DNA of 64,000 bases from Prorocentrum cordatum (GCA_963575745.1 CAUYUJ010000660.1:46980-110979); one strand, 5' to 3'; numbered from the stretch's first letter, positions 40,530 to 51,889 are shown. Translations and numbers: made by a program. Notes: generated by a model from the letters alone, not told the origin.

Positions 40530-40692
40530 AGTCTGGCCGTCTAGCCCGTCCCTCTACAGGGATAATATTCCAAACTGGTCCAGGATACAGTCTGGGGACG
40601 ATTGCTCGGCTATGGTTGACAAGTTTGGCTCATCTTTGGACTGTCTTTCATTTCTCTTCCAAAATCCGCCTGTAGGGGGACATTCCCGACCT
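40530..40692. mobile_element. D-family inverted-repeat element, copy D1
   Basis: About 163 bp. Left arm TAGCCCGTCCCTCTACAGGG, right arm CCTGTAGGGGGACATTCCCG, complementary over about 20 bp. The interior has the family word AGTCTGGGGACGATTGCTC and is A/T-richer than the arms. Non-autonomous MITE-like. Confidence 0.85.
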
Positions 40693-41426
40693 ACCCCTAA
40701 TAACACGATGAAGGCGTGGCCTCAGTGAGGCCCCCGTCTTCACATTAGGGATCATAATTCTGGACGGTCTGGCCTGCTACATCTGCAGAAGAGGCCCCCT
40801 TATCGCTTCATGTTCCTGGGCTTCCCAAATCTAGGTCCCCACCCAAAGGGTTCGGGGTCTTCTTTTGGTAGATCAGTACAGTGGGGGCGCGCACCAAGAA
40901 ACCATTTGCCTTTCGTCAGGGTGCCGTGGGTTCTTCGCTCCGCGCGCTGCGCGGTGGCTTCCCGCGGCCGTCGGAGAAGCTGCTGCGTTCAGAGTGCTCC
41001 GGGTTTCTCCTCAGGTGCACCTCGAGCGCGGGTTTTCAGGGTTGGGTTTCTCGCGAGGGTTTCTTGCGGGCCCGCCCGCACTGTACAGTCGAGCCGGGGA
41101 AACAAAAAGACCACCTTGGGCCCTTGAGGGGGCTCTGGTTTTTTTCGGGCCGCTCCTCAGACTCAGGGTTTGGGAGCCGAGGAGTGGCCGCAGGCTCGCC
41201 GTGGTCAGGACGAGCCGCTTCGTTCCAGACCGGGCGGTCCGTATGGTGGCATGACGGCTGTATGGGGGAGAGCTTCGTGGGTCGTTTTCGTTTCGACTTA
41301 TTTCTGCGGTAAAAGGCGGATTCGAGACAAAAGCGAGGGAAAACGAAAACAAAACGAAAACGAAAAACACCGTTTAGGTTCAGCCCTGGGGGAGAGGGGA
41401 GGGCTTCCTAAAGTCGGGCCGAGGTG
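40693..41426. other. No gene recognised
   Basis: Unique by eye. Three overlapping plus-strand ORFs of 105-143 codons exist without domains. A run of AAAACGAAAACAAAACG lies at 41341-41358. Confidence 0.4.
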
Positions 41427-41595
41427 CAAGATCGAGGTCGGTTCGGGGAGGGTGCCCTCAGGTTCTTCGTGCTCGTTGGATGTTCTTGTGCATCCTGGGG
41501 GAGGGTACCCTCGAGCGATCTTAATATGCTTTGGGATGTTCTGGCCAGCGGAGGGTCTCATGTTCTTGACGGACGTTCTTCTGTCTTAAGTTCCC
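41427..41595 (+). repeat. Dispersed repeat AA, copy 2
   Basis: Inverted relative to 1130-1400; shares CGAGGTCGGTTCGGGGAGGG and GGTCTCATGTTCTTGA. Shorter than copy 1 in the middle. Confidence 0.65.
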
Positions 41596-41699
41596 AACCT
41601 GTAGTGGGAGGGGGAGGGCTTCTTGTATGAAGCGCCCTTGCTTCTTGGACGGCGCAGGCCTCACCGCGGGGTAGGGGGAGGAGGTATGGCTTTTTCCCA

Positions 41700-41856
41700 G
41701 ACGTGCGAAGTCTTGATTGTTTCAGTGCGGCGTCCCCGGAAGTCCAGACCCTTTCCCCAGGGCCCGTTTTTCATCCCAGTCCCTGCGAGGGCCCCAGGGG
41801 CCGAAAATCATGAAAAGTTTGACGTCCTGATTTTTACGGCCCGATCATGTCTGGGT
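41700..41856 (+). mobile_element. U-family dispersed element, copy U4
   Basis: CCAGACGTGCGAAGTC at the left and GATCATGTCTGG at the right, about 157 bp, with GAGGGCCCCAGGGGCCGAAA in the middle. Confidence 0.75.
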
Positions 41857-41935
41857 AATTAAAAGACTGCCGCCTCTGCTGCCGACCCAGTCGTTCTACC
41901 CGGGCAGTCTTCTGAACGCTCCCGGATTTCACCTG

Positions 41936-42150
41936 GGCCTCCTAGATGTGGTCGGAGTAGATGGGGTCGGAGGATCGCGCCGCATCGCCGACGCATCGAC
42001 GATGCGGCTCGATGTGGAGACCGTGTTTCCCCACGCCGACGTGGCCAGTGCATCGCCGACGTCGCCGATGCATCCCCGATGAATCAGCGATGCATTGGCA
42101 ATACGGTGCGATCCTTCGACCCCATCTACTCGGACTGCATCTGGGAGGCC
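41936..42150. mobile_element. G-family inverted-repeat element, copy G2 (best preserved)
   Basis: 215 bp with arms of about 40 bp. Left: GGCCTCCTAGATG then TCGGAGTAGATGGGGTCGGA. Right: TCGACCCCATCTACTCGGAC then GCATCTGGGAGGCC. The interior is dense in GCCGATGCAT and GCATCGCCGAC words. Confidence 0.9.
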
Positions 42151-42224
42151 TCTAGTTAAGCCGGGAGGGTTCGGGAGGCCGGCAGCGGCGCAGCATGTGT
42201 GTTTCGGGAGCCCTGAGACGGGGG

Positions 42225-42460
42225 TCAATGCAGACGGGGGTCAGCCAGGGCGCCAGATCCTGCAGGATCCTGCGAAGACCCCCTCTGGCTGACCCGGGTT
42301 AGGGAGCCGCTCGTGGCCCCGAGGCGGCCGCACATATTGACTGACCCGGGTTTGCGAAGATCTGCGTTGCAGTTTTTTTTTCCTGCATTGCAGTTTTTGG
42401 TTTCCTGCTGACCCGGGTCTGGATTGACCCGGGTCAGAAGATCCCCGAGTGTTGCAGCAT
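42225..42460. repeat. GACCCGGGTC-rich segment
   Basis: Contains CAGATCCTGCAGGATCCTGC, four GACCCGGGT words and a repeated TTGCAGTTTTT. Similar vocabulary at 815-1000. May be a decayed foldback element. Confidence 0.5.
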
Positions 42461-42567
42461 GGCTCGCCCTGGCCCGTTCTGGCGATGATCTGGGCGGAAC
42501 GCCTGGACCCTCCTGCCGACACGCCTGGTGGAACAGAGCCGCTTGAGGGATGGGGAAGGAAGGGGGG

Positions 42568-42613
42568 CGGAAGAGGAGGAGGAGGAGGGTGAGGAGGAGG
42601 AAGAGGAGGAGGA

Positions 42614-42644
<31 letters not shown>

Positions 42645-42665
42645 CTCTCTCTCTCTCTCTCTCTC
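42568..42665. repeat. GGA tract followed by (CT)n
   Basis: A purine tract (42568-42612) passes directly into about 45 bp of CT dinucleotides with a central T run, so the purine strand switches sides at 42613. Confidence 0.9.
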
Positions 42666-43124
42666 CTCTTCGTCGTCCTCCTCCTTCTTTTCCTCGCCCC
42701 GTCGGCAGGTTGGCGTCCGCTGTAGCTCCTGGCAGGCGCGGGGGGTCGGCGAGTTGGCCGCCCCCACTCATAGAGGCGCGAGAGACTTCATCTTGCGCTG
42801 GGGCTGTGTCGAGGAAGAGGGGGAGGAACAAGAAGAGGAGGAGGAGGGAAGGCTTCTCAGAAGGTGCGGGCCTCGGCTGTAGAGGCGCAGGGCCAGCGCC
42901 TTCCAAGAATCAGCCTCCTTCGAGAAGCCTCCCCCCCTCCCGCCTGTCCCCGAGGGCGCGGGCCGCCCACGACCCCATTCGAGTCGCCCGCCGGGGCCGC
43001 GATTCTGCTTCGGCACGGGCTCGCTCCGGTGCTGCCGGCATCGGCAGGGAGAGCCGGGGCCCGGCGCGGCGCGCCGATCTCGAGCCGGCTTCGGGGCGGT
43101 TCGCCGACCCGCCGCCGAGGCGAC
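42666..43124. other. No gene recognised
   Basis: GC-rich. At 42848-42935 there is an AGGCTTCTCAGAAGG / CCTTCGAGAAGCCTCC inverted pair resembling the ends of the 57.6 kb element and a pair at 55.46-55.56 kb. Confidence 0.4.
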
Positions 43125-43325
43125 GACCCCGGACAGGCGACGTCCCGATCGTTGCAATGCGGGGTCGCCAGGCGCCCCGAGCCTTTCCCCGCCCCGGGGC
43201 TTGTTTTACCTCCCGAGGCGTTTCTGACGGCCCCGAGGCCCAGTGCGGGCCCCGGGAGGCCCAGAACGGTCAGGGACCTCCCGTCTGGACTTTCTTCACG
43301 GCGCGACTTTCTGTGATGCGAAAGC
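43125..43325 (+). mobile_element. U-family dispersed element, copy U5
   Basis: GACAGGCGACGTCCCGATCG through GTGCGGGCCCCGGGAGGCCC to a CTTCACGGCGCGACTTTCTG end. Diverged at both termini. Confidence 0.6.
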
Positions 43326-44217
43326 CTCAAATCTCACCGACCGTTTTGCTTGCGTTTGGCCGCCGCTGGCGGCGAATAGGGGGCGATTGGTGGACGGCTG
43401 GCGCAGGGCATGTGCTGCTATTTGCCGTTCGCGTGCTGCCGCTTTCTGCTGCTAGTTGCCGCTGTTTGCCGCCATGTGCCGCTAGTCTGCCAGCAGCTTG
43501 ATTAAGATCAGCCTCTCGCAGGAAAACCGAAGGTACGTTGTTTGATGGTCCAGGTGCCCGGCGAGGGCCCCGGCGGCCGAAAACAGGCAAAACTTGGGCG
43601 TAGCGCAATGGAGGCCGATAACTGGGGGGGCAGCGAGGGCTGCAGAAAGGAGCCCTTTAGGGCCCCGCAAGGGGCCCTGTAGGGCCCGAAAGGGAGCTCT
43701 TAAGGAGCGAAATGTGCACCAGTCTCCCCCATGCATTCCTCCTTCCCCCCACGAACCGACGCCCAAAAAAACCCTCCCGCCCTGGCTTGTGGCCACGACG
43801 CGAGCATGCCCGGGACCCGATCTTCGCCCTTCGATCCAGCTCAGGCCTGCCAGGGGCGTGCCCCGGGGCGGCGGCTGGAGCCGCAGCACGGCTGCGCCTT
43901 GGAGCCGGCCGGGGCCGCCAGCGGCAGAGTGAAGCCCATAGGCGCGGTGGGTCTGCCTGCGGAGGCCCTCCGCCGGCCGTCGGGGGGCCCTGCCTCCCTC
44001 CCCAGGCCCCTTCGAGGCAGGAACGAACAGCACGGCGGAGGGGTTGCCGTCTGCGGCCTCCGGGGTGGCCCTTCTTTCCCGGTCCGCGGGGCCGTCCACA
44101 AGACGGTTCAGGACGAAGAGCCGGTGCAGGGGAACGGTTCGAGACCCTTGGGGGTGTGACGTTGTGAAACAACACAACAAAGCATGACGTCGGGGGGTTG
44201 GGCCTGCAGGTGTGGTG
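43326..44217. other. No gene recognised
   Basis: About 890 bp, GC-rich. At 43370-43500 there are GCCGCTRTTTGCCG words in loose repetition. ORFs on both strands (up to 271 codons) end in the TCC tract and show no domain. Confidence 0.4.
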
Positions 44218-44292
44218 CTCCTCCTCCGCCTCCTCCTCCTCCTCCTCCTCTCGTTCTCCTCCTCCTCCTCCTCCTCCTCCTCCTCCTCCTCC
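44218..44292. repeat. (TCC)n polypyrimidine tract
   Basis: About 75 bp of TCC triplets with a TCTCGTTC interruption. Confidence 0.95.
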
Positions 44293-44415
44293 ACCATCTA
44301 ACCATCTACCCACCATCATTTCCTTAGTCCAGCCCCGGTTTTGCCAATGGGACCCCTCGCGTAAGCCCAACGGATAGCCTGTGCTAATCCCTCTCACGTT
44401 CCCTATCTCCCCCCC

Positions 44416-44550
44416 CGTCCTCCTCCTCCTCCTCCTCCTCCTCCTCCCTCCCTCCCCCTCCTCCTCCTCCTCCTCCTCCTCCTCCTCCTCCTCCTCCTCC
44501 TCCTCCTCCTCCTCCTCCTCCTCCTCCTCCTCCTCCTCCTCCCCCTCCTC
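44416..44550. repeat. (TCC)n polypyrimidine tract
   Basis: About 135 bp of TCC, pyrimidines on the plus strand. Confidence 0.95.
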
Positions 44551-44698
44551 CCGTCATCCGCGGTGCCTGGCGCCTGGCGAGGACCTTAGGGCATCCGCAG
44601 CCAGTGGCGCCTCCCTGGATGCTTCGTAGAGCGGGCGTGTGCAGAGGCGGCGCCCGTGTTTTTCCTAGCTATAATGCTCGATGAATAGAAAACGGCAT

Positions 44699-44877
44699 AC
44701 TCGAGTTTCTTGATAAGCGTCGGGGGGGCATCACCCCGGCCGACAGCCCCGCATCGACCCCCGTCGCGGGCAGCCACCGCGCGCCGAAGGCGCTCCGACC
44801 CCCGTCGCTGCGCGACGACGAGGCGAGGTTGACCCCCTCGCGGGGATACCCCCCACGCTTATCAAGAAGCCCGGAGT
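44699..44877. mobile_element. X foldback element
   Basis: 179 bp. Left arm ACTCGAGTTTCTTGATAAGC then GTCGGGGGGGCATC; right arm GATACCCCCCACGCTTATCA then AGAAGCCCGGAGT, complementary over about 33 bp. The interior has CGACCCCCGTCGC twice. Seen once only. Confidence 0.85.
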
Positions 44878-45034
44878 ACCCGTCGGTCGTTAAAAGTAGT
44901 TGCTTCTGGCGCCTTCGTGCTGCAAGGGCCGAGCGGCTTCCCCCCTTCCCTCCTCTTCAAGGGGGAAGGTGGGAGCCCAATCTACTTCCAGCGCCTTCCT
45001 ACTTCGTGGTTCTACCCACGTCTTTTGACCGACG

Positions 45035-45173
45035 GATAAAACATCATGTTTTGGAGCTCCGTGCGGATTTCTTGGGCGGCGCCGGAGGTGCCGCCAGGGG
45101 GCCCCAGCGCCGATCCAAGAAAAGAAATCCGCGAGGAACTCTAAACATTGTTGTATGTGCCGTGTTTTATTCA
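45035..45173. mobile_element. F-family foldback element, copy F1
   Basis: Arms contain GAGCTCCGTGCGGATTTCTT and GATCCAAGAAAAGAAATCCG, with outer ATAAAACA and TGTTTTAT. Centre GGCGCCGGAGGTGCCGCC. The most diverged of five copies (others at 59550, 60957, 61631, 62913). Confidence 0.75.
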
Positions 45174-45339
45174 CTAAATACGCGTGGGCACAGTGCGGGC
45201 TTAGCACTGACGTGAGGGTTTAGGCAGTTTCGCTCAACGGTGCGGGGACACGCTGGATCACGGGGGTGGCTAGCGGCAATATCTCTCGTCAGACACCTCC
45301 CCGCTTTCTCTCCCCATCGCCTCATTTCTCCAGCTGGTG

Positions 45340-45444
45340 AAGGAGGATGATGGGAAAGATGATGATGAGGAGGATGATCAGGAGGAAGGTAATGAGGAGG
45401 CGGAGGATGATGGTGATGATTATGCTGGTGATGCTGATGATGCT

Positions 45445-45496
<52 letters not shown>

Positions 45497-45600
45497 CTGA
45501 TGCTGATGGTGAAGAGGAGGAGGAGGAGGAGGAGGAGGAGGAGGAGCAGGAGGAGAAGAAGGAGGATGAGGGAGGAGGATTTCCTGGACGGGGAAGAGTA
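45340..45600. repeat. GAT/GCT/GGA trinucleotide repeats
   Basis: GGATGAT and GATGATGAT with GCTGCTGCT at about 45445-45460, then GGA from 45516. In two frames it would encode poly-Asp or poly-Met, an artefact. Confidence 0.9.
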
Positions 45601-45947
45601 GGGGGCCTTCGGTCCATGACTCCCTTCCTCTGTCGTTCCGCCCGTTCGTCTCTGCATCCGTCCATTCATCCATGCATTCTCTTATCCTTCCCCCCCCCCT
45701 GGACGACACTCATGCGGTTCCACAATTGCTCGAGTCGGGCCTCGAGCTGTGCTGGCCGGGCCACCAGAAGGAGGCCGATCGGAACATCGGTGCCGTTGGG
45801 CCCCCAGTGACTGTTCCGGGCTGCTGTATGGACCGCGAAGACGGCACAGTGGAAATGTCGAACGGACCTAGGATCAAGAGAAACTCGTTCCAGAGCGTTC
45901 CAGAACGCTCCCGGAGCGTTCCTCAAGCAGTGGCGAAGCGTCCAGTT

Positions 45948-45967
45948 TTTTTTATTATTATTATTAT

Positions 45968-46003
<36 letters not shown>
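45948..46003. repeat. (ATT)n and (TA)n microsatellite
   Basis: Five ATT triplets followed by about 34 bp of ATATAT. Confidence 0.95.
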
Positions 46004-46006
<3 letters not shown>

Positions 46007-46391
46007 AAACGTTCTGCGCTTTGCACAAGATGTTTTTAGAACATTTCTGGTTGGGACTGTCTTGCTTCAACGCATCGGATACATGTTCTCAGAACATGTT
46101 ATTTGTTCTTATAACATTCTGGGGTTCGAAGACCATATCGTGGTAGGCCTGCAGGAATGCCGGGGCGGTCGGCCCCTGCTTAAGTTCTGGAACGCTCTGA
46201 AGCGGCCGCGGAGCTTGACATATCCTCCAAACCCGTCGATTCTGAGCTTTCCGATTCATATGTGTCCGACTTTGTCTCGAGTCTGGCTTACTGGGCGCCG
46301 GCCAGAGACCCGGTCGATATTTGGAGGGCCAAGCCTGCCTGCTTCAAGAAGACCAACATTTGGGGCCGATGCCAAATATCCGTCTCACGTC
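46004..46391. other. No gene recognised
   Basis: A repeated AGAACATNT word (TAGAACATTTC, CAGAACATGTT) near 46035-46110. Otherwise unique. Confidence 0.4.
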
Positions 46392-46593
46392 CTAGCCAAA
46401 AGCGTCTATGGACACATTGGGTGCCGTGACGTCCATAGACATTTTCAGGGTGGATGCGTCTATGGACAACGTGGCCGTTGCGTTCGGCGCGGTGCAAGGC
46501 CACTGGAGAAAGGGTAGGTCCGTCTACGGTATGTTCCTGTTCGAAAGGAGGCCCTACATGGTACTCCAAGTCGATATCGATAATGCTGGGGTT

Positions 46594-46735
46594 AAGTCGG
46601 GCACGTCTTTCTACAGGAGGAATATCCCAAAGTCTGGGGGCGATTCTTCTACAATTTTTTGACTTTTTAAAAATTGTTCAAACAATTTCTAATTTTTCGC
46701 CCCGAAATCCGGCTCTAGGGGTACATGCCCGACCT
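46594..46735. mobile_element. D-family inverted-repeat element, copy D2
   Basis: 142 bp. Left AAGTCGGGCACGTCTTTCTA, right CTAGGGGTACATGCCCGACC. Interior word AGTCTGGGGGCGATTCTTC and A/T-rich core. Confidence 0.8.
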
Positions 46736-46872
46736 AGTGCTCGGGGTGCCGTGGTTCTTGCCCTCTTGGGGGGGAGGTGCCTCCTGTGGGCCAGGCCTGG
46801 GCCCCGCAGGGTCCGGGGGACCTCGCGCGCGCCCCGCTCTTCCCTCCGGTCGCTGGGGCGTCGAGCCTCATT

Positions 46873-46973
46873 TCGGGCCTGTCCCTCTATTCAAAAATAG
46901 AAAAAGTATGGGCACGTTTTTTAGTATGCTTTGAGTTTTTTTGTTGGGGGGCTGTAATTTTTGAGCCCGACCT
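46873..46973. mobile_element. D-family inverted-repeat element, copy D6 (short)
   Basis: 101 bp from TCGGGCCTGTCCCTCTATTC to TTTGAGCCCGACCT. Shorter interior than other copies, and the right arm lacks the CCTGTAGGGGG part. Lies 137 bp after D2. Confidence 0.65.
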
Positions 46974-47225
46974 AAGTCGAGCCTTTGAGGACGTCTGTCC
47001 CTCCAGGCACAGCGAAGAGCCACAAGTCTCGGACGGGGCTAGGATGATAAATCCTCGGAGGAGGGAAAAGGCACCCATACTGCTACCCTTCGGCCGTTTC
47101 CTCCTTATTGGGCCTCCTGGGCAGCCCTCGTCGCTACAGCTGGATTCGCCTCGAAATCCTGGTCAGAGTGCGCCCCGGGGGAGGTCCGGGGAGTAGCGGT
47201 ATCAGTACCTCTTGGTTTCCGCAAG

Positions 47226-48099
47226 TCCGTTCCAGAGCGTTCCGGAACGTCTCAGAGCGTTCAGGAGCGCTTTGAGAAGGCCAGGGCGCCCGATACATCC
47301 TCCAGAGCCGCTGGATCCAAGAGATTCTCGCTGTGTCCTCGCCCGATTTTTCGGGAGGGCCCCTCGGGGGGGAACCCACCGACCTCGCCATGAGCACTTT
47401 AGTCGTGGTCGTGCTTCGTTCGGCTGTCCTAATTTGGACGTCACACCGACCACAACGAGCACTTACGGATTGGTTTTCGGTGTTCCGACCATGTTTGGCA
47501 TGCGTAAGACATCCCCCAGGGTGTGTCCTTGATGTGGTCGTCGTCGTTAGCTGTCCCCGCAGTCCTCCCCCCTCCCCCATCTCGAAGAGTAACACGGAAG
47601 CAAAGAAAGGAAGCTATAGGCAACGATGCGAAGATGCTGCACCTTTTTCCCGTCCCGTGTTCTTGGTCTCTTTGTTGTCTCAGGTGCTCATTTGCCAGCC
47701 CACACGCGTGCGCGCTTTCTCTTGGGGCTTGAGCGCCAGCCTGAACCAGTGAACAACACCTCCGTCCCCCTCCCCCACCTCCGTCTGGGCGTGCAGGGCC
47801 AGTCCGTGAGTGGTGGCGGCCCAAGGACAAGCAGATCCCGCACACCGGTGCCGCCGACGCGGCCTTCAAGCACTACAGCCGCGGCTTCCCAGGGGGCAAG
47901 CCCACGTACCGCCTGAGGACCGCCGACCTCCATGGGGCAGAGGTGGGGGAGGGGGAGCGGCCCATAGTCGCCCCGCATGGTAAGGATGGGCAACCTTCCA
48001 AAGGTTACCCTTGCATCCTTTCCTTCTCGGTCCACCCTTGGCCGCTTTCGCTGGCCAGCCTCGTTGGAAAAACGTTAACGTGGCCCTCCAAGGCGGAAG
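47226..48099. other. No gene recognised
   Basis: About 870 bp. The word TTCCAGAGCGTTCCGGAACG near 47228 recurs in similar form at 45890-45925. ORFs present, no domain. Confidence 0.4.
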
Positions 48100-48190
48100 C
48101 GGAGGCTGCGGGGGAGGAGCAAGAGGAAGGGAGGAGGAGAAGGAGGAGGAGAAGGAGGAAGCGGAGGAGGAGGAGGAGGGGGGGGAGGGG
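48100..48190. repeat. (GGA)n tract
   Basis: Purine tract with GAAGC interruptions. Confidence 0.85.
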
Positions 48191-48373
48191 GCGCGGCCTA
48201 ACAGAAGAGCAGGAGCATGATCCCGCCCAGCCGTGGGTGCTTTTCGCCGACGTCCCGCCCGACGCCCGCAGCCCTCCCCCCCCCACCCACCCCACTCGGC
48301 GGTTGCGCTGTGCCCACGGCCTGCCCGGCACCCAGGAGCCTCCTTTCCTGACGATCCCCTGCTGCACCCAGAC

Positions 48374-48440
48374 CTCCTCCTCCTCCTCCTCCTTCTCCTC
48401 CTCCTCCTCCTCCTCCTCCTCCTCCTCCTCCTCCTCCTCC
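48374..48440. repeat. (TCC)n tract
   Basis: About 65 bp of TCC with one CTTC interruption. Confidence 0.95.
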
Positions 48441-49048
48441 CCTACGACGACCCCGCCCGAGCCCAACGCGGAGCCAGACGACCCCCCCAACCGAGGACGC
48501 CTCTCCGGACCGCAGCCCTCTCTGGCACGTTCAGCTCGCCGACGCGCCATAGATGGCTCCGCGGTGGGACTGCACACGGCTGCGCGGCATCTTCGACAGC
48601 CGCCTCGACGACTATCGCCCCCTTGCCCCGCCCATGGGGAGCAAACAATGACATGAACATGAAAACTCGGCCGCTCTGATTTCTCGCCACGGCTAGTCCC
48701 ACTACGATTAACTGACGAGTAGGACTGCTACCACTAGTACTACTTCGGTGCAAGCATACGTATCCGTGCTATTTGTAAGTGACGCGGTTGCAATTAAGAA
48801 TGCTGCCAGCAACTACTGTTCGAGTTATGATGACGATTGCGATTATTTGCAAGGGTTTCAATGTGGCCATGGCTCTTCTGAAACGGGCAGCGCAGTCATT
48901 CGTCTGATCGCCAGGAGCGCGCGCCTAAGTGCGCCCAAAACTACCGTGGAGCAATTATGTTTAGCGTCTCTATTCTTAGCATTGCCAACGGCACTCCCGG
49001 GCCGACCACAATTGAGAAGCGCTCCTATCGAGCCGCAGAACGGCGGGA
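48441..49048. other. No gene recognised
   Basis: Unique by eye. 48680-49000 has balanced composition with short ORFs and no recognised domain. Confidence 0.4.
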
Positions 49049-49190
49049 ATGAACTGTTTTCCGCGCCCCGAGGCGCTGAAGATATCGCCCCGCGCAGGGC
49101 GGGCGCGACGCCGCGGCGCGGGCCGCCCCCTAGGACGGCCGACGAAAACCAATTTTTCATCGGGTCGCAATCGGAACCGCGCAGGGCGGG
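49049..49190 (+). repeat. O repeat, copy 1
   Basis: Shares GCGCTG-AGA, CCGCGC-GGGCG-GACGCC, GGGCCGCCCC-TGGG-CGGCCGAC and GGGCGGGGG with 49892-50062. Confidence 0.65.
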
Positions 49191-49499
49191 GGTGGTTCAG
49201 AGAGGGGGAAGGGGAGCTCCGGATTCAAGCCCCCTTCGATGAATTATCGCGTAGTGTTACTTAATACCAATGCTTTCATTGATCGTATTATTCAAATGTC
49301 TGGTAATATTAAACAGGGGCCATCGCTATTATCATTGTGACCGCAGTGCAACAGCAATCGGAACTATTTCAATCATTCTCCAGATTTGCTTGCCCTTAGG
49401 AGTCCTAGCTCACCGTGTGTAATTTGTCTTTATGGTCCCCCTTTTCTTTTTTTCGAACGCCCTTCCCCCCCTTTTTCCAGTGGCCCCCTCCTCCTTTTT

Positions 49500-49660
49500 C
49501 CAGTGGCGCTTGCTCGCTTGCTCTTGCGCGCTTGCTCTCGCTTGCTTGCTCTTGCTTGCCCTTGCTTGCTGGCGCGGGATCGCTTGCCCTTGCCTCCAAG
49601 TTATTGCTCGCCTGCGCTTGCTTGCTTCCGCTTGCGTGCTTGCGCTTGCTTGGTTTTGCT
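49500..49660. repeat. GCTTGC degenerate repeat
   Basis: Words GCTTGCTCTTGC, CTCGCTTGCTTGC and GCGCTTGC repeat every 6-12 bases. The hydrophobic Leu/Ala/Cys ORF it creates is an artefact. Confidence 0.85.
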
Positions 49661-49891
49661 CCGCCCGTCCACCTTTCGCCCTGCCCCCACCCTCCTTTCG
49701 CCCCGCCCCCCCCGTCCTCCTCTCGCCCCCCCCCTGTCCTCCTATCTGTTTGGGGTCAGCGCTGACTGCCATTATTCTGCTACTACTACGATCGCGATTT
49801 CTATTGTTCTTGGTCGTGCACTTCAAGTATGAAATGCTTCCATCGCGTCGTCGGGCATCGCGCGTTGCTTATTGTCCGCGCTCCTGGTCTT

Positions 49892-50062
49892 TTTTGCCCT
49901 CGCGGGCGGGAAGCATTTGTTTTCGCGGTGCCGCGGCGCTGGAGACGTCGATCCGCGCCGCGCGGGGGCGACGCCCTGGGACGGGCCGCCCCTGGGGCGG
50001 CCGACAAACATCAGTGTGTCATTGGGGGTGACCATAGGAGCCGCATCGGGCGGGGGCGGCGG
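49892..50062 (+). repeat. O repeat, copy 2
   Basis: Second copy of the 49.05 kb segment, about 75 percent similar by eye. Confidence 0.6.
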
Positions 50063-51020
50063 GCAGATAGAGAGAACGGGGCCTCCTGGCCCGACCGCCT
50101 CTCTCGAAGCGCCGCGGCCAGCGCCGCGAAGTCTCGATGCTTGTCGCTCGTCGTAGCACCAGTGTTGTGATTCCTTCTGCTCCTATATACCTCCATTGAT
50201 GGCTGCTGCGACTGCGTTCCACAAATGCATGGTTAGTCCGACTTCCGATTGCTAACCTTATTCCTCTTTATCATGCCTACTTTTACGACCCTCTTGTCTA
50301 TCTGCCATTCATGATCATATCCCCATTGTTCCTACCACTCCATTATTATCCGACCTGTTGCGATTGGCGTTGCTGCTGCTACTGCGCGCCGTTTCTGCCG
50401 GCACGACTAGAGCGACCCGCGCTAATTTTGGCGACGCATGACTACTGCAGGGGCGCAACAGGGGGGCCGGCTATTGCCGCGACTGCGTTGCAAAACCAAC
50501 GATTGCTCATTCCACTCTCACTCCTTGCACTGCTACTGAATTATTGCCGGGCATCTCATCTGCTACTTTTATTTCGAATCCGAGTCATACTACGAGTCAT
50601 CCCATTATTACCAGCGCTACTACGGCCATCGCAATTGCAGCAGTCGCTGCCGTTTCCAAGGAGGAGGCGGAGAGGGGCAATGTCATGCCCGAAGTGGCCC
50701 GCCAGCCCCGCGCCGTGCTTGTCATCGCGGGGCCGCCATGGCTCCGCGCGCTGCGCTCGGGGGCGTCGGAGCTTCGTTCCTGCGGGGCTGATTGCGGGGG
50801 GGGGCGCCTGTTCAGCTTGGCCAAGGGGCTTCGCGAGCGGCCGGCGGTTCGGAGGATGTGGAGGAAGGGGGATTTTCGCGCGTGCGTCGTGTCAGTGATC
50901 TAGGAGATACGCAGACCGGAGCTCTCGTCTCGTGACTCCGTGGCTTTCTTGGAGTGTCTCGCGGTGTCTCAGGGCGCTGTCCGTAGCCGCGCAGGCCCAG
51001 GTGACTAGTTTGCCGGGCCA
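50063..51020. other. No gene recognised
   Basis: About 960 bp of unique sequence, less GC-rich in the first 600 bp. ORFs up to 195 codons have no domain. Confidence 0.4.
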
Positions 51021-51889
51021 ATGAAGCGCTCTCCGCCCCAGCGCGCCAGGCCCCAGATGGAGCTCGAAGGCCTGCGCGACCCGATGCCCGAGTCAGCGCC
51101 GGCGCGCGCCAAGTCTGCGCGGGCCCCGCTAGGCGTTGAGGGGCAGCTGGCGCCCGCCAGCATTCCGCGGCCCAGCTCGGAATTCGGCGCCCGAGACTTT
51201 CAGCTCAGCATCCCGCGCGCTTTCGGCGTTGAAGCGCCGCTCGAACTCGCCCAGCCCGACGCCCCTGGGATTGGGGGGGCTGGGTCAGGAGGGAGATCCA
51301 CCGCAGCGCGAGCGCCCGGGCGGCGAATGGGCACGAAGACTACCAGCGGTTTTTGCTCCCTGGCGCCAGGTGCCCGACAGTGTCGGACCCAGGCGACCGC
51401 GGCGTCGGCGAGCGCGCGCGGGGAAGAGAGATGCAATCGCCGCGGCTGCAGATCAGCCGCGCGCCGAGCGTGCCGCGGCGCCCAGATTCTGCCAGCATTG
51501 AGACGCCGCCTGAGATCCTTCAGCCCGACGCCCCTGGGACAGGAGGACTGGATAACGACATCGCCCAGGCGGTGAAATGGCACGCGGACAATGAGCAGCT
51601 CTTGCTCAGGCACCAGGCGCCCGAAACGCTCCACCCCTGCGACCGCAGCGCCAGCGGGCGCGCGCGGGAGAGAACGGTCCGTCAGTGTTGGCGTCAGACC
51701 ATTGAGGCGCTGAGCGACGAGGCCAGGCCACAGCTAGCTCAGCCCAGCCCAGCTGACATGAGAAAGCGTCCAATACTGCTCTCTGCAAGCGCGCAAGACG
51801 CTTCCAGGGAGTCCAGCGCAACATCGCCAGCGATGCAGCCTGGAAGAGGGAGAGGGGGGGAGGAGGAGGAGGGGGAGGAGACAAGCTAG
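51021..51889 (+). other. Diverged ~260-bp tandem duplication, coding-like
   Basis: Two units (about 51156-51430 and 51430-51700) share CAGCCCGACGCCCCTGGGA and the aligned residue series AARANGHEDYQRFLL versus QAVKWHADNEQLLLRHQ when read in corresponding frames. The second unit, in an ORF from 51353 to 51889, reads like a soluble protein (QCWRQTIEALSDEARPQLAQ). The units lie in different frames relative to the upstream ORF that starts at 51021. Could be repeated exons or a frameshifted pseudogene. Confidence 0.3.

Larger units (their letters stand above)
46392..47225 (+). repeat. C dispersed repeat, copy 2, with nested D elements
   Basis: Homologous to 35965-36385 at 46392-46575 and again at about 47069-47222. 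The ~490 bp between contains two D-family elements. The left edge (CTCACGTCCTAGCCAAAAGC) extends past the point where B5 abuts copy 1, so it represents the uninterrupted state. Confidence 0.75.

Noticed and set aside
49386-49832. 148-codon Leu/Ala/Cys-rich ORF resembling membrane segments
   Set aside because: Produced by the GCTTGC repeat.
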